Shown one piece after another: positions 1-8,197 of a stretch of 64,000 nt of DNA. Position 1 is the stretch's first letter. Each line of letters begins with the position of its first letter. Where the stretch lies: positions 434,001 to 498,000 of the forward strand of contig CBDDHT010000001.1 in NCBI GenBank assembly GCA_965228615.1. Direction: 5' to 3'. This stretch comes from CBDDHT01 sp965228615. GTDB taxonomy: Bacteria; Pseudomonadota; Alphaproteobacteria; Rhizobiales; Methyloligellaceae. The translations under genes and the position numbers were made by a program. The notes under the pieces are model-generated. The model had not been told where the DNA came from, made no database searches, and saw only the letters and a program-made list of their open reading frames with translations.

Positions 1-1
1 T

Positions 2-2623
2 TTCCAGGGCGGACAATTGGCGGTCATCATAACCTTCATGTTCGTGCAGGACCCGATTCTGGGGGCAGCCTCGATCACCTTGATCCCGCTTCAGATCTAC
101 ATTATCCCCAAGCTTCAGCGGAAGATAAATCAGTTCAACAAGGAGCGCGTCGCGCGGGCCCGCAAGCTCTCGGGCAGAATTGGGGAATCGGTTGCCGGAA
201 TCAGGGATATCCGGACATCCGACACGGCCGTCTATTCGCAAGCTGACTTCAGCAAACATTTGGAGGGTCTGTTCAAGGTTCGCTACAAGCTGTTTCGAAC
301 CAAATATTTCATGAAGGCCCTCAACGTCTTCATGTTGAAGCTTACACCGCTTCTCTTCTACGCCGTCGGTGGTCTGCTGATCATTCTGCCCGATCAGGAG
401 ATGACCGTCGGTGCGCTGGTCGCCGCCATTGCCGCCTATAACAATATGACCACACCCTGGAAGGAGCTGCTCAAATATTATCAACGGATGGGTGATGCGC
501 GGATCAAATATGAACAGCTCGTGCTGAGTTTCGAGTTGGCGTCATTGCTGGACGAAAAAACACTCGAACTCGATGCGAGTGAACGCCAGCGCCTGAGCGG
601 CAGTTTCGCTCTGGAGAATGTGACTGTGGGCGATGATGATGGATCCCAACCACTCGATGGCGTGTCGTTCACCGTGGAGCCGGGCAAACGTCTTGCCGTC
701 GTTGCAGATGCCGTCGGCCGCGACCGCCTAGCTCAGGTTATGACCGGACTTCTTCCCCCGACCGGCGGGCGGATTGTCTTGGGCGATCGTCCGATGACCA
801 GCCTCTCACCAACGACGATTGCTGCGAATGTGGGGTATGTCGGTTCGGAATCGTATATTTTCGACGGATCCGTCGAGTATAACGCGACGTTCAGCCTTCA
901 ACATAAGATACCGGCCGATCCAGGGACCTACGACAAGGTCGAAGCGATTTCTTCCGGCAATTGTCCCTTCGATGCAAGGCAGGATTGGACCGATCTCGAA
1001 GCCGCCGGTTGCAGCGATCGTCAGGCGCTCGAGAATCGATGGTACGAAATCGTCGAAGCATTGGAACTCGACGACGTCATTTTCCAGCATGCGCTGAACA
1101 GCCACGTCGATGAGGACCGCTCGCCTCAATTGCCTGGCGAGTTGCTTGACGCGCGACGCAGGATCGTTGCTCGTCTCGATTCGGACGCGGACCTGGGCGA
1201 ATATGTCCGCAGGTTCGATTTCGAAGCCTATAATCAGAGCGCACCGGTCGCCGTAAATCTGATCTTCGGTGAGCCGACCGACGACCGCCTTGCACTGGCG
1301 AATTTCGGACATCATCCCTTCATTCGCGAAATCCTGCGGGAGGCGGATCTCGAAGCCTGTTTCCAATCGGCCGGCTTTGACGTCGCGCGTGAACTTGTCG
1401 ATATTTTTGGCGATCAGGACGCGGAGCAGGGGCTGCTTCAGCAGTTCAGTTTTGTCGATGTGGCGACTCTTAAGAAACTCGCGTTGATCGTTGCCCGCGG
1501 CAGTGACGATTCGTCAAAGCTCACGGAAGAGGACGTCGCCGAGTTGATCTCGCTCACTGGCCGTCTCAGTGTCGAGCGTCATCGCATGGGACAGATCGAT
1601 CATGACCTGCAGGCGCGTATCGTCGAGGCGCGGGCGTTGTTCCACGAGCGGCTTCCGGATGATCTGAAAGATGCGATCGCCGTCTACGATCCGGACAGTT
1701 TCAATCCGCGCCTCTCCATTCGGCGCAATCTTGTTATGGGTCACAACAATCAGCAGCGCCCGAACTCCGAGCAGAAGATCAATGAGATCATCCGTGAAGC
1801 GTTGAAGGAGACCGGCGTCTACAGGGATGTCATTATTGCCGGGATGCAGGTTGATGTGGGGATCGGTGGTCAGCGGCTGGCCGTTGCGGCACGGCAGAGC
1901 CTTGCTCTCGGCAGGGCGATCCTGAAGCGTCCGGCCATTCTGGTTGTGAATGACGCATTGGGGGGGCATGACCGCGAAACGCGCGATCGCATATGTCGGA
2001 AAATCAATACACTCCTGCCCGATTCGACGCTCATCTGGATCGATAGCGAGATGCCGCGAGCGGAGCTTTTCGATACGGTTCTGGTCCTTCGAGACGGGAA
2101 ACTCGATCAACGCCTTGTTGGAACCGCCGGTGAACCCGGTACGGTCGAAGAGCTGCCCGAGAGGGAAGGCGAAACGCCGCAAGCCATTCAGGCCGAAGCC
2201 GCCGCACTCGCCAAGGTGCCGCTATTCAAACAAATCCGGTCGAACAATCTCAAGTTGCTGGCATTCGGATCGAAGAGAGTGAAGTTTCGGAGAGGCGAGG
2301 TCCTGTTGCGCCAGAACGATATTGGCGAGACGGCCTTCGTCGTCCTTTCCGGCGAGGTCGATATTCTGCTCGACATGGACACACCCGGCGAGCGGCTGTT
2401 GGCAAGGAGCGGGCGCTATGAGCCGGTCGGTGAGATCTCTCTTCTCGCAACCGTACCGCGCACGGCGTCGGCCCGGGCTTTCTCCGAAGTCGAGGCGCTT
2501 GAAATCGACAAACAGGTCTTCTTGCAGATTGTGGAAAGCGATGCCCAGGTCGCGTCAAACGCTGCGCGGATATCCGCCGAGCGTCTCGCAAATACATTGC
2601 GCGGTTTGCAGAAAGCAGCCTAA
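2..2623 (+). CDS. ABC-transporter-like protein with degenerate ATPase domain and C-terminal cyclic-nucleotide-binding domain (5' truncated)
   Basis: The frame is open to the left edge, so the N-terminus is missing; 873 residues are visible. Counting from the TTG at base 17, residues 1-170 are hydrophobic and look like the last helices of an exporter-type ABC transmembrane domain. Residues 195-290 resemble the start of an ABC ATPase, but the Walker A site (about 228-240) reads ADAVGRDRL, with no GxGKS and no lysine. A long insert (about 290-560) follows. Then come a signature-like VGIGGQR (614-620), a Walker-B-like ILVVNDA (641-647, Asp/Glu changed to Asn/Asp) and an H-loop position reading WIDSE without His. 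Residues 735-868 form a cNMP-binding domain with the hallmark VGEISLL (804-810) and RTASA (815-819). The ATPase half is probably inactive or regulatory. A methyltransferase gene follows 48 bp downstream. Domain calls are firm; substrate and role are unknown. Confidence 0.85.
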   Translation, partial: FQGGQLAVIITFMFVQDPILGAASITLIPLQIYIIPKLQRKINQFNKERVARARKLSGRIGESVAGIRDIRTSDTAVYSQADFSKHLEGLFKVRYKLFRTKYFMKALNVFMLKLTPLLFYAVGGLLIILPDQEMTVGALVAAIAAYNNMTTPWKELLKYYQRMGDARIKYEQLVLSFELASLLDEKTLELDASERQRLSGSFALENVTVGDDDGSQPLDGVSFTVEPGKRLAVVADAVGRDRLAQVMTGLLPPTGGRIVLGDRPMTSLSPTTIAANVGYVGSESYIFDGSVEYNATFSLQHKIPADPGTYDKVEAISSGNCPFDARQDWTDLEAAGCSDRQALENRWYEIVEALELDDVIFQHALNSHVDEDRSPQLPGELLDARRRIVARLDSDADLGEYVRRFDFEAYNQSAPVAVNLIFGEPTDDRLALANFGHHPFIREILREADLEACFQSAGFDVARELVDIFGDQDAEQGLLQQFSFVDVATLKKLALIVARGSDDSSKLTEEDVAELISLTGRLSVERHRMGQIDHDLQARIVEARALFHERLPDDLKDAIAVYDPDSFNPRLSIRRNLVMGHNNQQRPNSEQKINEIIREALKETGVYRDVIIAGMQVDVGIGGQRLAVAARQSLALGRAILKRPAILVVNDALGGHDRETRDRICRKINTLLPDSTLIWIDSEMPRAELFDTVLVLRDGKLDQRLVGTAGEPGTVEELPEREGETPQAIQAEAAALAKVPLFKQIRSNNLKLLAFGSKRVKFRRGEVLLRQNDIGETAFVVLSGEVDILLDMDTPGERLLARSGRYEPVGEISLLATVPRTASARAFSEVEALEIDKQVFLQIVESDAQVASNAARISAERLANTLRGLQKAA

Positions 2624-2671
2624 GTCGTCTGGGTAATATCCACATCGCAACCGTCCACAGGCCCTGGAATC

Positions 2672-3388
2672 ATGAAAGTTGAGAAGAAGTGGCCGATATG
2701 GCCAAAGGCCGTGAACCAATCGCTTGCACCCGAAATACAACCCTTCAAGGATGTTCTCGATGGGTTGACGGTTCTCTATGAAGATCCGTTCATTCACGAT
2801 GTCCGCAACACGATGCTGCGATTTCCGGATTCGGCTCTGGGTACGGCACTCAACAAGAAACAGACAGCCTGCAAAAAATGGGCTCTCGAAGAACTCGCGA
2901 ATGCCTGTGGGCCCAAGTTTCGTTCCGTACACATTCTCGCGGGTTGGTATGGTCTCCTCGGTGCGATGATGCTGCACCGGCTCGAGTTCACCATTGACAA
3001 CCTGACAGTCATTGACCGGGATCCCGGATGTAAGGACGTCGCGCTCAGTCTTAATGCGACACACGTGAAGCGGGGCCACTTCGCGTTTCGTGTCCACGAC
3101 CTCTACGAACTTGACTACCAGAACTTGCCTGACGACCTGGCCAAACCGGACCTCGTCGTCAATACAAGCTGCGAGCATCTCGAACGGTTCGACGATTGGT
3201 ATGATCGCATGCCGGAGGATACGTTGCTGCTGTTGCAATCCAACGACTATCGGATCATTCCGGAACATGTGAACTGCGTCGATACTTTGGAGGCCTTCAA
3301 GGCACAGACGCCGATGTCGGATCGCTTGTTTGCCGGTGCGCTGACGCTTCCCAAATATAAGCGCTTCATGGTGATCGGGTACAAATAG
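2672..3388 (+). CDS. SAM-dependent methyltransferase-like protein
   Basis: A 238-residue soluble protein with no signal peptide. ILAGWYGLLGAMM (about residues 88-100) is a glycine-containing loop after a beta strand and fits motif I of a class I SAM fold. It is followed by LTVIDRDP, an acidic strand end typical of ribose binding, and by DLVVNTSCEHLE, which fits the motif IV region. This places it in the class I methyltransferase superfamily, but no methylated substrate can be named. It lies 48 bp after the ABC/cNMP gene and 8 bp before an FkbM methyltransferase gene, so the three are probably co-transcribed. The ATG at 2672 is the first sensible start. Another Rossmann-type enzyme cannot be excluded. 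Confidence 0.65.
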   Translation: MKVEKKWPIWPKAVNQSLAPEIQPFKDVLDGLTVLYEDPFIHDVRNTMLRFPDSALGTALNKKQTACKKWALEELANACGPKFRSVHILAGWYGLLGAMMLHRLEFTIDNLTVIDRDPGCKDVALSLNATHVKRGHFAFRVHDLYELDYQNLPDDLAKPDLVVNTSCEHLERFDDWYDRMPEDTLLLLQSNDYRIIPEHVNCVDTLEAFKAQTPMSDRLFAGALTLPKYKRFMVIGYK

Positions 3389-3396
3389 GATTCACA

Positions 3397-4095
3397 TTGG
3401 CGCTGCCGATGCGATGTCGAACCACGATCGAGCGCGCCTCACTCGGGACGCTCTGTGCGTTGAAAGGAATTGTCGTGCACTATCGTCATGCGCTCGGAAA
3501 TGATCGCTGGATCGCCGAGAAGATCTTTCCCGGCCTCAGAGACGGTTATTTCGTTGAAGCTGGGGCATCCGACGGAATCAACGACTCCGCGACATATGTC
3601 CTGGAAACTGAACGCGGTTGGTCGGGCTTGTGCATTGAGCCCATCCCCGCGCAAATGGAAAAGATCAAAGCCATCCGAAATTGCAGTCTCGACAATCGGG
3701 CGCTATGGCGTGAAAGCGACCAGGAAATCGCATTCACATTGTACAACAAGAGAATGGGCCACTCGGCAATTACATCGGTCAACAAGAACGTTGAGAAAAT
3801 GGGCCGAAGGGCAGAGACGTGGGAAACGATCAACGTCAATACTGTGACGTTGAAAGACGTGTTGACCGATCATTCCGCACCTCGCGAAATCGATTATCTA
3901 TGCCTTGATGTCGAGGGAGCGGAATTTGAAATATTGAATGCCTTCGATCTCCATGACCAATTTCTTATTCGGGCGATCACCATCGAAGGAAATGCCTGCA
4001 ATGCACTTATGCAGGATGCCGGGTATCAGCAGGTCGAACAGCCCTTCACCGATCTGACAATGGACACATACTGGCTGCATCCAAGCCTAATCTAG
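3397..4095 (+). CDS. FkbM family methyltransferase
   Basis: A protein of about 230 residues with the features of FkbM-type SAM methyltransferases: YFVEAGASDGIND near residue 50 (SAM-binding motif I), an acidic strand end at IEPIPAQ, and IDYLCLDVEGAEFEIL near residue 165, the characteristic C-terminal FkbM block. Family members O-methylate sugars or polyketides; the substrate here is unknown. The frame opens with TTG at 3397, but ATG at 3409 in the same frame is equally possible. It starts 8 bp after the preceding methyltransferase stop, so the two are probably translated from one message. It may act on a glycan or lipid handled by the upstream ABC-like protein; that link rests only on position. 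Confidence 0.85.
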   Translation: MALPMRCRTTIERASLGTLCALKGIVVHYRHALGNDRWIAEKIFPGLRDGYFVEAGASDGINDSATYVLETERGWSGLCIEPIPAQMEKIKAIRNCSLDNRALWRESDQEIAFTLYNKRMGHSAITSVNKNVEKMGRRAETWETINVNTVTLKDVLTDHSAPREIDYLCLDVEGAEFEILNAFDLHDQFLIRAITIEGNACNALMQDAGYQQVEQPFTDLTMDTYWLHPSLI

Positions 4096-4201
4096 ATCGG
4101 TTGGACGCTTGCTGGCCCAAAGTTTCGGACAGCTCATACCTCTGTCGTGTGCTCATACAAATCGGTCCATTCATTCGAACTTGACGACGTCCGGTTGCCG
4201 C

Positions 4202-4645
4202 TTATTTGAGTGTCAACATGACCATGTATGTGGTGAACGCCGCGACGTTCTCGTCGGCATGAAAAAGGCGATCAGCAATCTGCGTATATTCATCCATGTC
4301 GACGACATTCAGGATGAGCACGCTACCAACTTCTCCCGACACCATGTAGCACTGCGCGACGGCTTTCTCCTTCTTCAATTGATCGAAAAACGTCTTGCGG
4401 TGCTGCGGCCCGTGCCGTTCGAACTTGACGGTAACGACAGCGGTCAGTTTGCGGTCGATGCAATCCGGATCGATGATCGCAACGATGCGTTGAATAGCGC
4501 CAATCCGCTTTAACCGAGCAACACGCCTGAGGCACGCCGACGGTGAGAGACCAACCTGATCTGCAAGCGTATTATTCGGCAAATCGGCGTTGTTTTGCAG
4601 TGTCGCCAGAATGCGGCGATCGATCTGATCTAACTTCCTAACCAT
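4202..4645 (-). CDS. Lrp/AsnC family transcriptional regulator
   Basis: A 147-residue protein of typical Lrp/AsnC length. The N-terminus holds a winged helix-turn-helix (LDQIDRRILATLQNNADL, then LADQVGLSPSACLRRVARL). The C-terminal half is an RAM/AsnC ligand-binding domain (VTVKFERH, then VAQCYMVSGEVGSVLILNVVDMDEY). The ATG at 4645 gives the usual short tail before the HTH; a TTG 15 bp upstream is less likely. It is divergent from the threonine-synthase-like gene at 4761, with 115 bp between the starts. That is the classic layout of an Lrp-type regulator and the amino-acid gene it controls. The likely effector is an amino acid, which I cannot identify. Confidence 0.93.
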   Translation of the reverse strand: MVRKLDQIDRRILATLQNNADLPNNTLADQVGLSPSACLRRVARLKRIGAIQRIVAIIDPDCIDRKLTAVVTVKFERHGPQHRKTFFDQLKKEKAVAQCYMVSGEVGSVLILNVVDMDEYTQIADRLFHADENVAAFTTYMVMLTLK

Positions 4646-4760
4646 GCCGAATAATTGCAATAATGTGATTTGACCGCAATATTTGGTCGGCTAAAGCGCA
4701 ATTTTGCCGCACAATTTCAGATCGCTTTGTCTATCTTCGCTACCGAAATGGAGAGCCAAG
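4646..4760. promoter_or_regulatory. Divergent promoter/operator region between the Lrp-type regulator and the PLP-enzyme gene
   Basis: This A+T-rich gap holds several copies of GCAAT or its near relatives: ATTGCAATAATG near 4654, GACCGCAATATTTGGTC at 4672-4688 (imperfect palindrome around AATATT), and GCGCAATTTTGC near 4697. Lrp/AsnC proteins bind degenerate A+T-rich repeats in phase along the helix, so these are candidate operators serving both genes. GAGAG at 4751-4755, just before the ATG at 4761, is a plausible ribosome-binding site. No -35/-10 pair was assigned. Confidence 0.4.
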
Positions 4761-5870
4761 ATGACGCAAGCAGCGACGTTCATTGATCCAGAGACCGGAG
4801 AGACATTTCCACTGAGTGAGCCACGGTGGCGCGCCCCAAATGGAAATCCACTGATGATTAGCGACCTGCCTGGCATCACGCGTGCGGAAATCGATTCCGC
4901 GAATAGGTCGGTTTGGCGATATGCCAAATCCCTGCCGGTGCAAATCGAGAATCCAATCTCGTTGGGTGAAGGCTGCACACCACTGATCAGTTCGGAGATC
5001 GACGGCGCACAATATGAATTCAAGCTTGAATGGTTTGCGCCGACGGGATCGTTCAAGGATCGGGGCGTTTCCGTCCTCATGTCATTCCTGAAGCAACAAG
5101 GCATACGCGACGTTGTGGAAGACAGCTCCGGCAACGCCGGTGCGTCGGTTTCGGCCTATGGTGCAGCAGCGGGAATGGGTGTCACGGTCCTCGTTCCCTC
5201 CTATACCCAGGCCAGCAAAGTCGTTCAGTCGCGCGCCTATGGTGCAGAGGTCATCCTTGTGCCGGGTGCACGTGAAGATGCCGCAGCGGCGGCCGAACAG
5301 ATGGCCGAGAAAACTTTCTACGCGAGCCATAACTGGCACCCGATGTTCCTGCAGGGAACCAAAAGTCTCGGTTACGAACTCTGGGAAGATTTGGATTTTT
5401 CAATCCCGGACAACATTGTTATCCCGGCGTCGGAAGGTAGCAATGTCTTAGGGTGCTACGTCGCTTACAGCGAACTCATGCGCTCTGGCGAGATCGACCG
5501 TTTGCCGCGTCTGTTTGTGAGCCAGCCTGAAAATTGCGCGCCATTGCATCACGCGCTGCAGGGCACGCGTCAGGAAAGCTTCACGCCGACGGTCGCGGAA
5601 GGTACCGCAGTAAAATCACCGACAAGACTTCAATCCATCGTCGACGCTGTACGGAACGCGAACGGGAGTTCTGTTGCTATCTCCGAAGAGGACATCATTG
5701 GCGCAACTAAGCGGCTTGCAAGTTCTGGAATCTTTACCGAACCGTCCAGTGCACACGCATGGGCCGGCGCAAGGAAGCTTGTCGAGAGCGGTCAAATCGA
5801 TCGATCTGATCGAACGGTGATCATACTGACAGGCACAGGTCTAAAGGCTCAATCTGTCTACTCGGAATAG
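4761..5870 (+). CDS. Threonine-synthase-like PLP-dependent enzyme
   Basis: A 369-residue fold-type II PLP enzyme. The PLP lysine sits in TGSFKDRG (Lys99), the phosphate-binding loop is SSGNAGAS (about 122-129), and PSYTQASK and GTKSLGYELWEDL also fit threonine synthase. The threonine-synthase family converts O-phosphohomoserine to threonine, but related lyases and dehydratases share these motifs, so substrate is not certain. An upstream TTG at 4704 would add 19 residues that overlap the likely operator; ATG at 4761 with GAGAG before it is preferred. The divergent Lrp-type gene suggests control by amino-acid supply. It is not next to other threonine genes such as hom or thrB, so it may be a paralogue with a specialised role. 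Confidence 0.85.
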   Translation: MTQAATFIDPETGETFPLSEPRWRAPNGNPLMISDLPGITRAEIDSANRSVWRYAKSLPVQIENPISLGEGCTPLISSEIDGAQYEFKLEWFAPTGSFKDRGVSVLMSFLKQQGIRDVVEDSSGNAGASVSAYGAAAGMGVTVLVPSYTQASKVVQSRAYGAEVILVPGAREDAAAAAEQMAEKTFYASHNWHPMFLQGTKSLGYELWEDLDFSIPDNIVIPASEGSNVLGCYVAYSELMRSGEIDRLPRLFVSQPENCAPLHHALQGTRQESFTPTVAEGTAVKSPTRLQSIVDAVRNANGSSVAISEEDIIGATKRLASSGIFTEPSSAHAWAGARKLVESGQIDRSDRTVIILTGTGLKAQSVYSE

Positions 5871-5967
5871 GTTCGCCGTGGAATCCCACATATCCGAGTT
5901 GAGTCAAATTCGGCTATCACGTCACCGCGTTGAGAACAGCCGGTGATGTGCGCAAGTGCCATTCCAA

Positions 5968-6810
5968 TCATATGGCGACAAATTCCAGCAGCACGTCGAA
6001 GGCGTCCACCCGGACCAGAATACGCTGTTCGGCGCGTTCCACGGCGACGCCTTCCGGAATCCTGGAAAGCAATGCATCGAGCGCACTTATAGTGCCGGTG
6101 GCAAAGACCAGGGCGCCAAAGATCGCAGAACGGCCGTTCATCCCACAGGCTAGTGCTCCGTAGCGTGCAGTGTATTGATCCGGCGCCAACACCGTGATCC
6201 GGCTACCGTCGATGCCCACGAAGCGAGAACCATCAGGATCCGTCTTGACATCACTGCGCAGGAGCTTGGCAAAGTTGGCAGCCTCACTTGCGGCGTCCTC
6301 CGCCACGGATACGAACTCGGGGATGGCGACCACGCCATTGGCATGGTTCAGCCATTGCGGCTGCCAGACAAGTTCCGGATTGCCATGTTCGCAGAAATAC
6401 ACGCGTCCTGCAGGGAATATGTCGGGACGTGCGGTGACGGTTTGGAAATGGGCATCTCGCTGTTCCCCGTCGATGCCGACCGGACGATGGAAGACTGCGG
6501 GCGGTTTTCCGGCAAAGCCGATCGACTGCATATGAGCGTATACGTCGTCGACATCCTCGGTTTTGAACACCAGGCCGTTGAGCCCGATCGGGGCGTCGCG
6601 GAGATCCGCGCGACGGACGTTCTCCCCTTTCGGCACACCTAGGAGTTCCAGGTAGTCGGACTGAAACATCATGAGGTGGTTCATCGAACCATGGGAGTGA
6701 AATCCGCGCGGCGTTGTCGTGAAACCCAGCGAGCGAAACAAAGGTTCGGCCGCATCCATATCGTGCAAGACATTTATGACCGTATGGTCGAGATGGATGC
6801 CGGATGTCAT
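5968..6810 (-). CDS. VOC superfamily (glyoxalase-like) protein
   Basis: A 280-residue protein with a tandem vicinal-oxygen-chelate layout. LDHTVINVLHDMDAAEPLFRSLGF at the start matches the first beta-alpha-beta-beta-beta unit, and GIHLDH offers the usual first metal-binding His. MNHLMMFQSDYLELLG supplies a second strand set with a His and a Glu. A second module runs through the C-terminal half (IFGALVFATGTISALDALL). It most resembles the Glyoxalase_3-type domain. Members include lyases, dioxygenases and resistance proteins, and nothing here fixes the reaction. A GGAGA element lies about 9 bp before the ATG at 6810. It is convergent with the PLP-enzyme gene and stands 222 bp from the radical SAM gene. 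Confidence 0.8.
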   Translation of the reverse strand: MTSGIHLDHTVINVLHDMDAAEPLFRSLGFTTTPRGFHSHGSMNHLMMFQSDYLELLGVPKGENVRRADLRDAPIGLNGLVFKTEDVDDVYAHMQSIGFAGKPPAVFHRPVGIDGEQRDAHFQTVTARPDIFPAGRVYFCEHGNPELVWQPQWLNHANGVVAIPEFVSVAEDAASEAANFAKLLRSDVKTDPDGSRFVGIDGSRITVLAPDQYTARYGALACGMNGRSAIFGALVFATGTISALDALLSRIPEGVAVERAEQRILVRVDAFDVLLEFVAI

Positions 6811-7032
6811 GTCGTCGTCTCCAAGAATCTGCCGATGCCGCTACTTCCTTGTCATCGATTGTCCCGAAATATTGTCCACGACCCAGGCGTCGCAGGAACG
6901 GGGACTCCAGGTGGTTACACTGCGAAAGGCTTGATTGCCACGCGCTACGACAAGCTGGCCGAGAGTTTCGGAGCCTTCATCTAGCAGGCAGCAATGAGAT
7001 TATGGCCGGGCGCTCATGGGTCCACGTCCTGA

Positions 7033-8118
7033 CTATGCGCATTCTTCCGCCGGCTCATAGTCGATATATTGTGCCAGATTCATGTCGATTTCGCCGCACA
7101 TTTTGGAACAAACCGTCAGCCTGTCCTCGCCGCTTGTCCAACCTTGTGGGACCGCCTTGCTGAAAAAGTCGCCATCCAGGATGCCACCAATGCTATGCGA
7201 TTTTCCGTCAAGGAGTTCCAGTCCACCCGATGCAACGATAGCGCGACCGATTTCAGTATCCTGCCATGGTTGGTCAGGGGCGTAGATGTTACCCAGCCAG
7301 CAGCACGGGAACACATGACCTTCGGCACTGATGTAGAGTTTGCTGCGAGAGATCGCCTTGCAATCGATCCGGGTATTTCGAATGTAGTCGGCGAAATGCT
7401 CCGGGTCCTCCAGCACCAAGGCGTCGAGCCGGTCCAATTCCACATTTCCGAACTCTTCCCGATCCGTCACACCAAGCTGGTAGTCGATATCGCCTTGGAG
7501 GTTGCGTACCGGTGTTGCGGACGTCTTTCGACCATCGCTGTAAAAGCGACTCGTGGCTTTCGCGGAAAAGTCTGCGAAACCAAGTTCCCGGCTCATGCGA
7601 AAAGCGTCTTCGACCTGATGCTGGTTATGCCGGAAAACCAAATAGGCCCATTCGGCAGTGCCACCGGCCGCGATGAATGCCCGGGCATTCTCTAAAATTG
7701 TGGTGAAGTCGGTGCCGCGTCGATAGAGCGAATGGGTATCCGCAAGGCCATCGATACCGAATGTGCAATGGTCGATCACTTCGGCCAATGCCGCCCACCA
7801 CGAATGCGGACGTAGGGAACCGTTGGTCGCCACTGAAATTCGAATGTCCGGATAGAGGTCTTTCAGATGTTGGGCGATCGGAATGAAGTCCCGCGCCATG
7901 ACGGCATCGCCGTAATTTCCGCAGACTTGTACCTTCTTCAGCGCAGGAAGTTCCGCATCGGGGAAAATGCGTTGAATGTCTTCGAGGGTAAGCTGGGTCA
8001 ACGGCATGTTCGGGTTGCGGGCACCGCCTTCCAGGTTGCGCGGACACTGTGGGCAGCTCGCATTGCAGTGCGTTGTGACCTCAAGATGTACGGTTCGGAT
8101 CTGATTTCGCGTGTACAC
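7033..8118 (-). CDS. Radical SAM protein with SPASM-like C-terminal cysteines
   Basis: A 361-residue protein. CNASCPQC (Cys18, Cys22, Cys25) is the CxxxCxxC motif that holds the SAM-binding [4Fe-4S] cluster. VATNGS near residue 97 and the following TIM-barrel pattern fit the family. Extra cysteines at 253, 272, 273, 337 and 341 (CKAIS, FPCCWLG, CSKMCG) resemble a SPASM or twitch domain carrying a further cluster. Such proteins often modify peptides, sugars or amines. No small peptide gene was found next to it. The start codon is GTG at 8118. It is the last gene of a minus-strand run that includes three glycosyltransferase genes, 79 bp after the nearest of them. The substrate is unknown; a role in glycan or small-molecule modification is inferred from context only. 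Confidence 0.88.
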   Translation of the reverse strand: MYTRNQIRTVHLEVTTHCNASCPQCPRNLEGGARNPNMPLTQLTLEDIQRIFPDAELPALKKVQVCGNYGDAVMARDFIPIAQHLKDLYPDIRISVATNGSLRPHSWWAALAEVIDHCTFGIDGLADTHSLYRRGTDFTTILENARAFIAAGGTAEWAYLVFRHNQHQVEDAFRMSRELGFADFSAKATSRFYSDGRKTSATPVRNLQGDIDYQLGVTDREEFGNVELDRLDALVLEDPEHFADYIRNTRIDCKAISRSKLYISAEGHVFPCCWLGNIYAPDQPWQDTEIGRAIVASGGLELLDGKSHSIGGILDGDFFSKAVPQGWTSGEDRLTVCSKMCGEIDMNLAQYIDYEPAEECA

Positions 8119-8197
8119 GGTTATTCACTTGTCCTTGCCGGCAGTCCGAAGCGTATGAGATACGCTATCAAGCAGTTCTGGAGGCCACAAGACGCGA

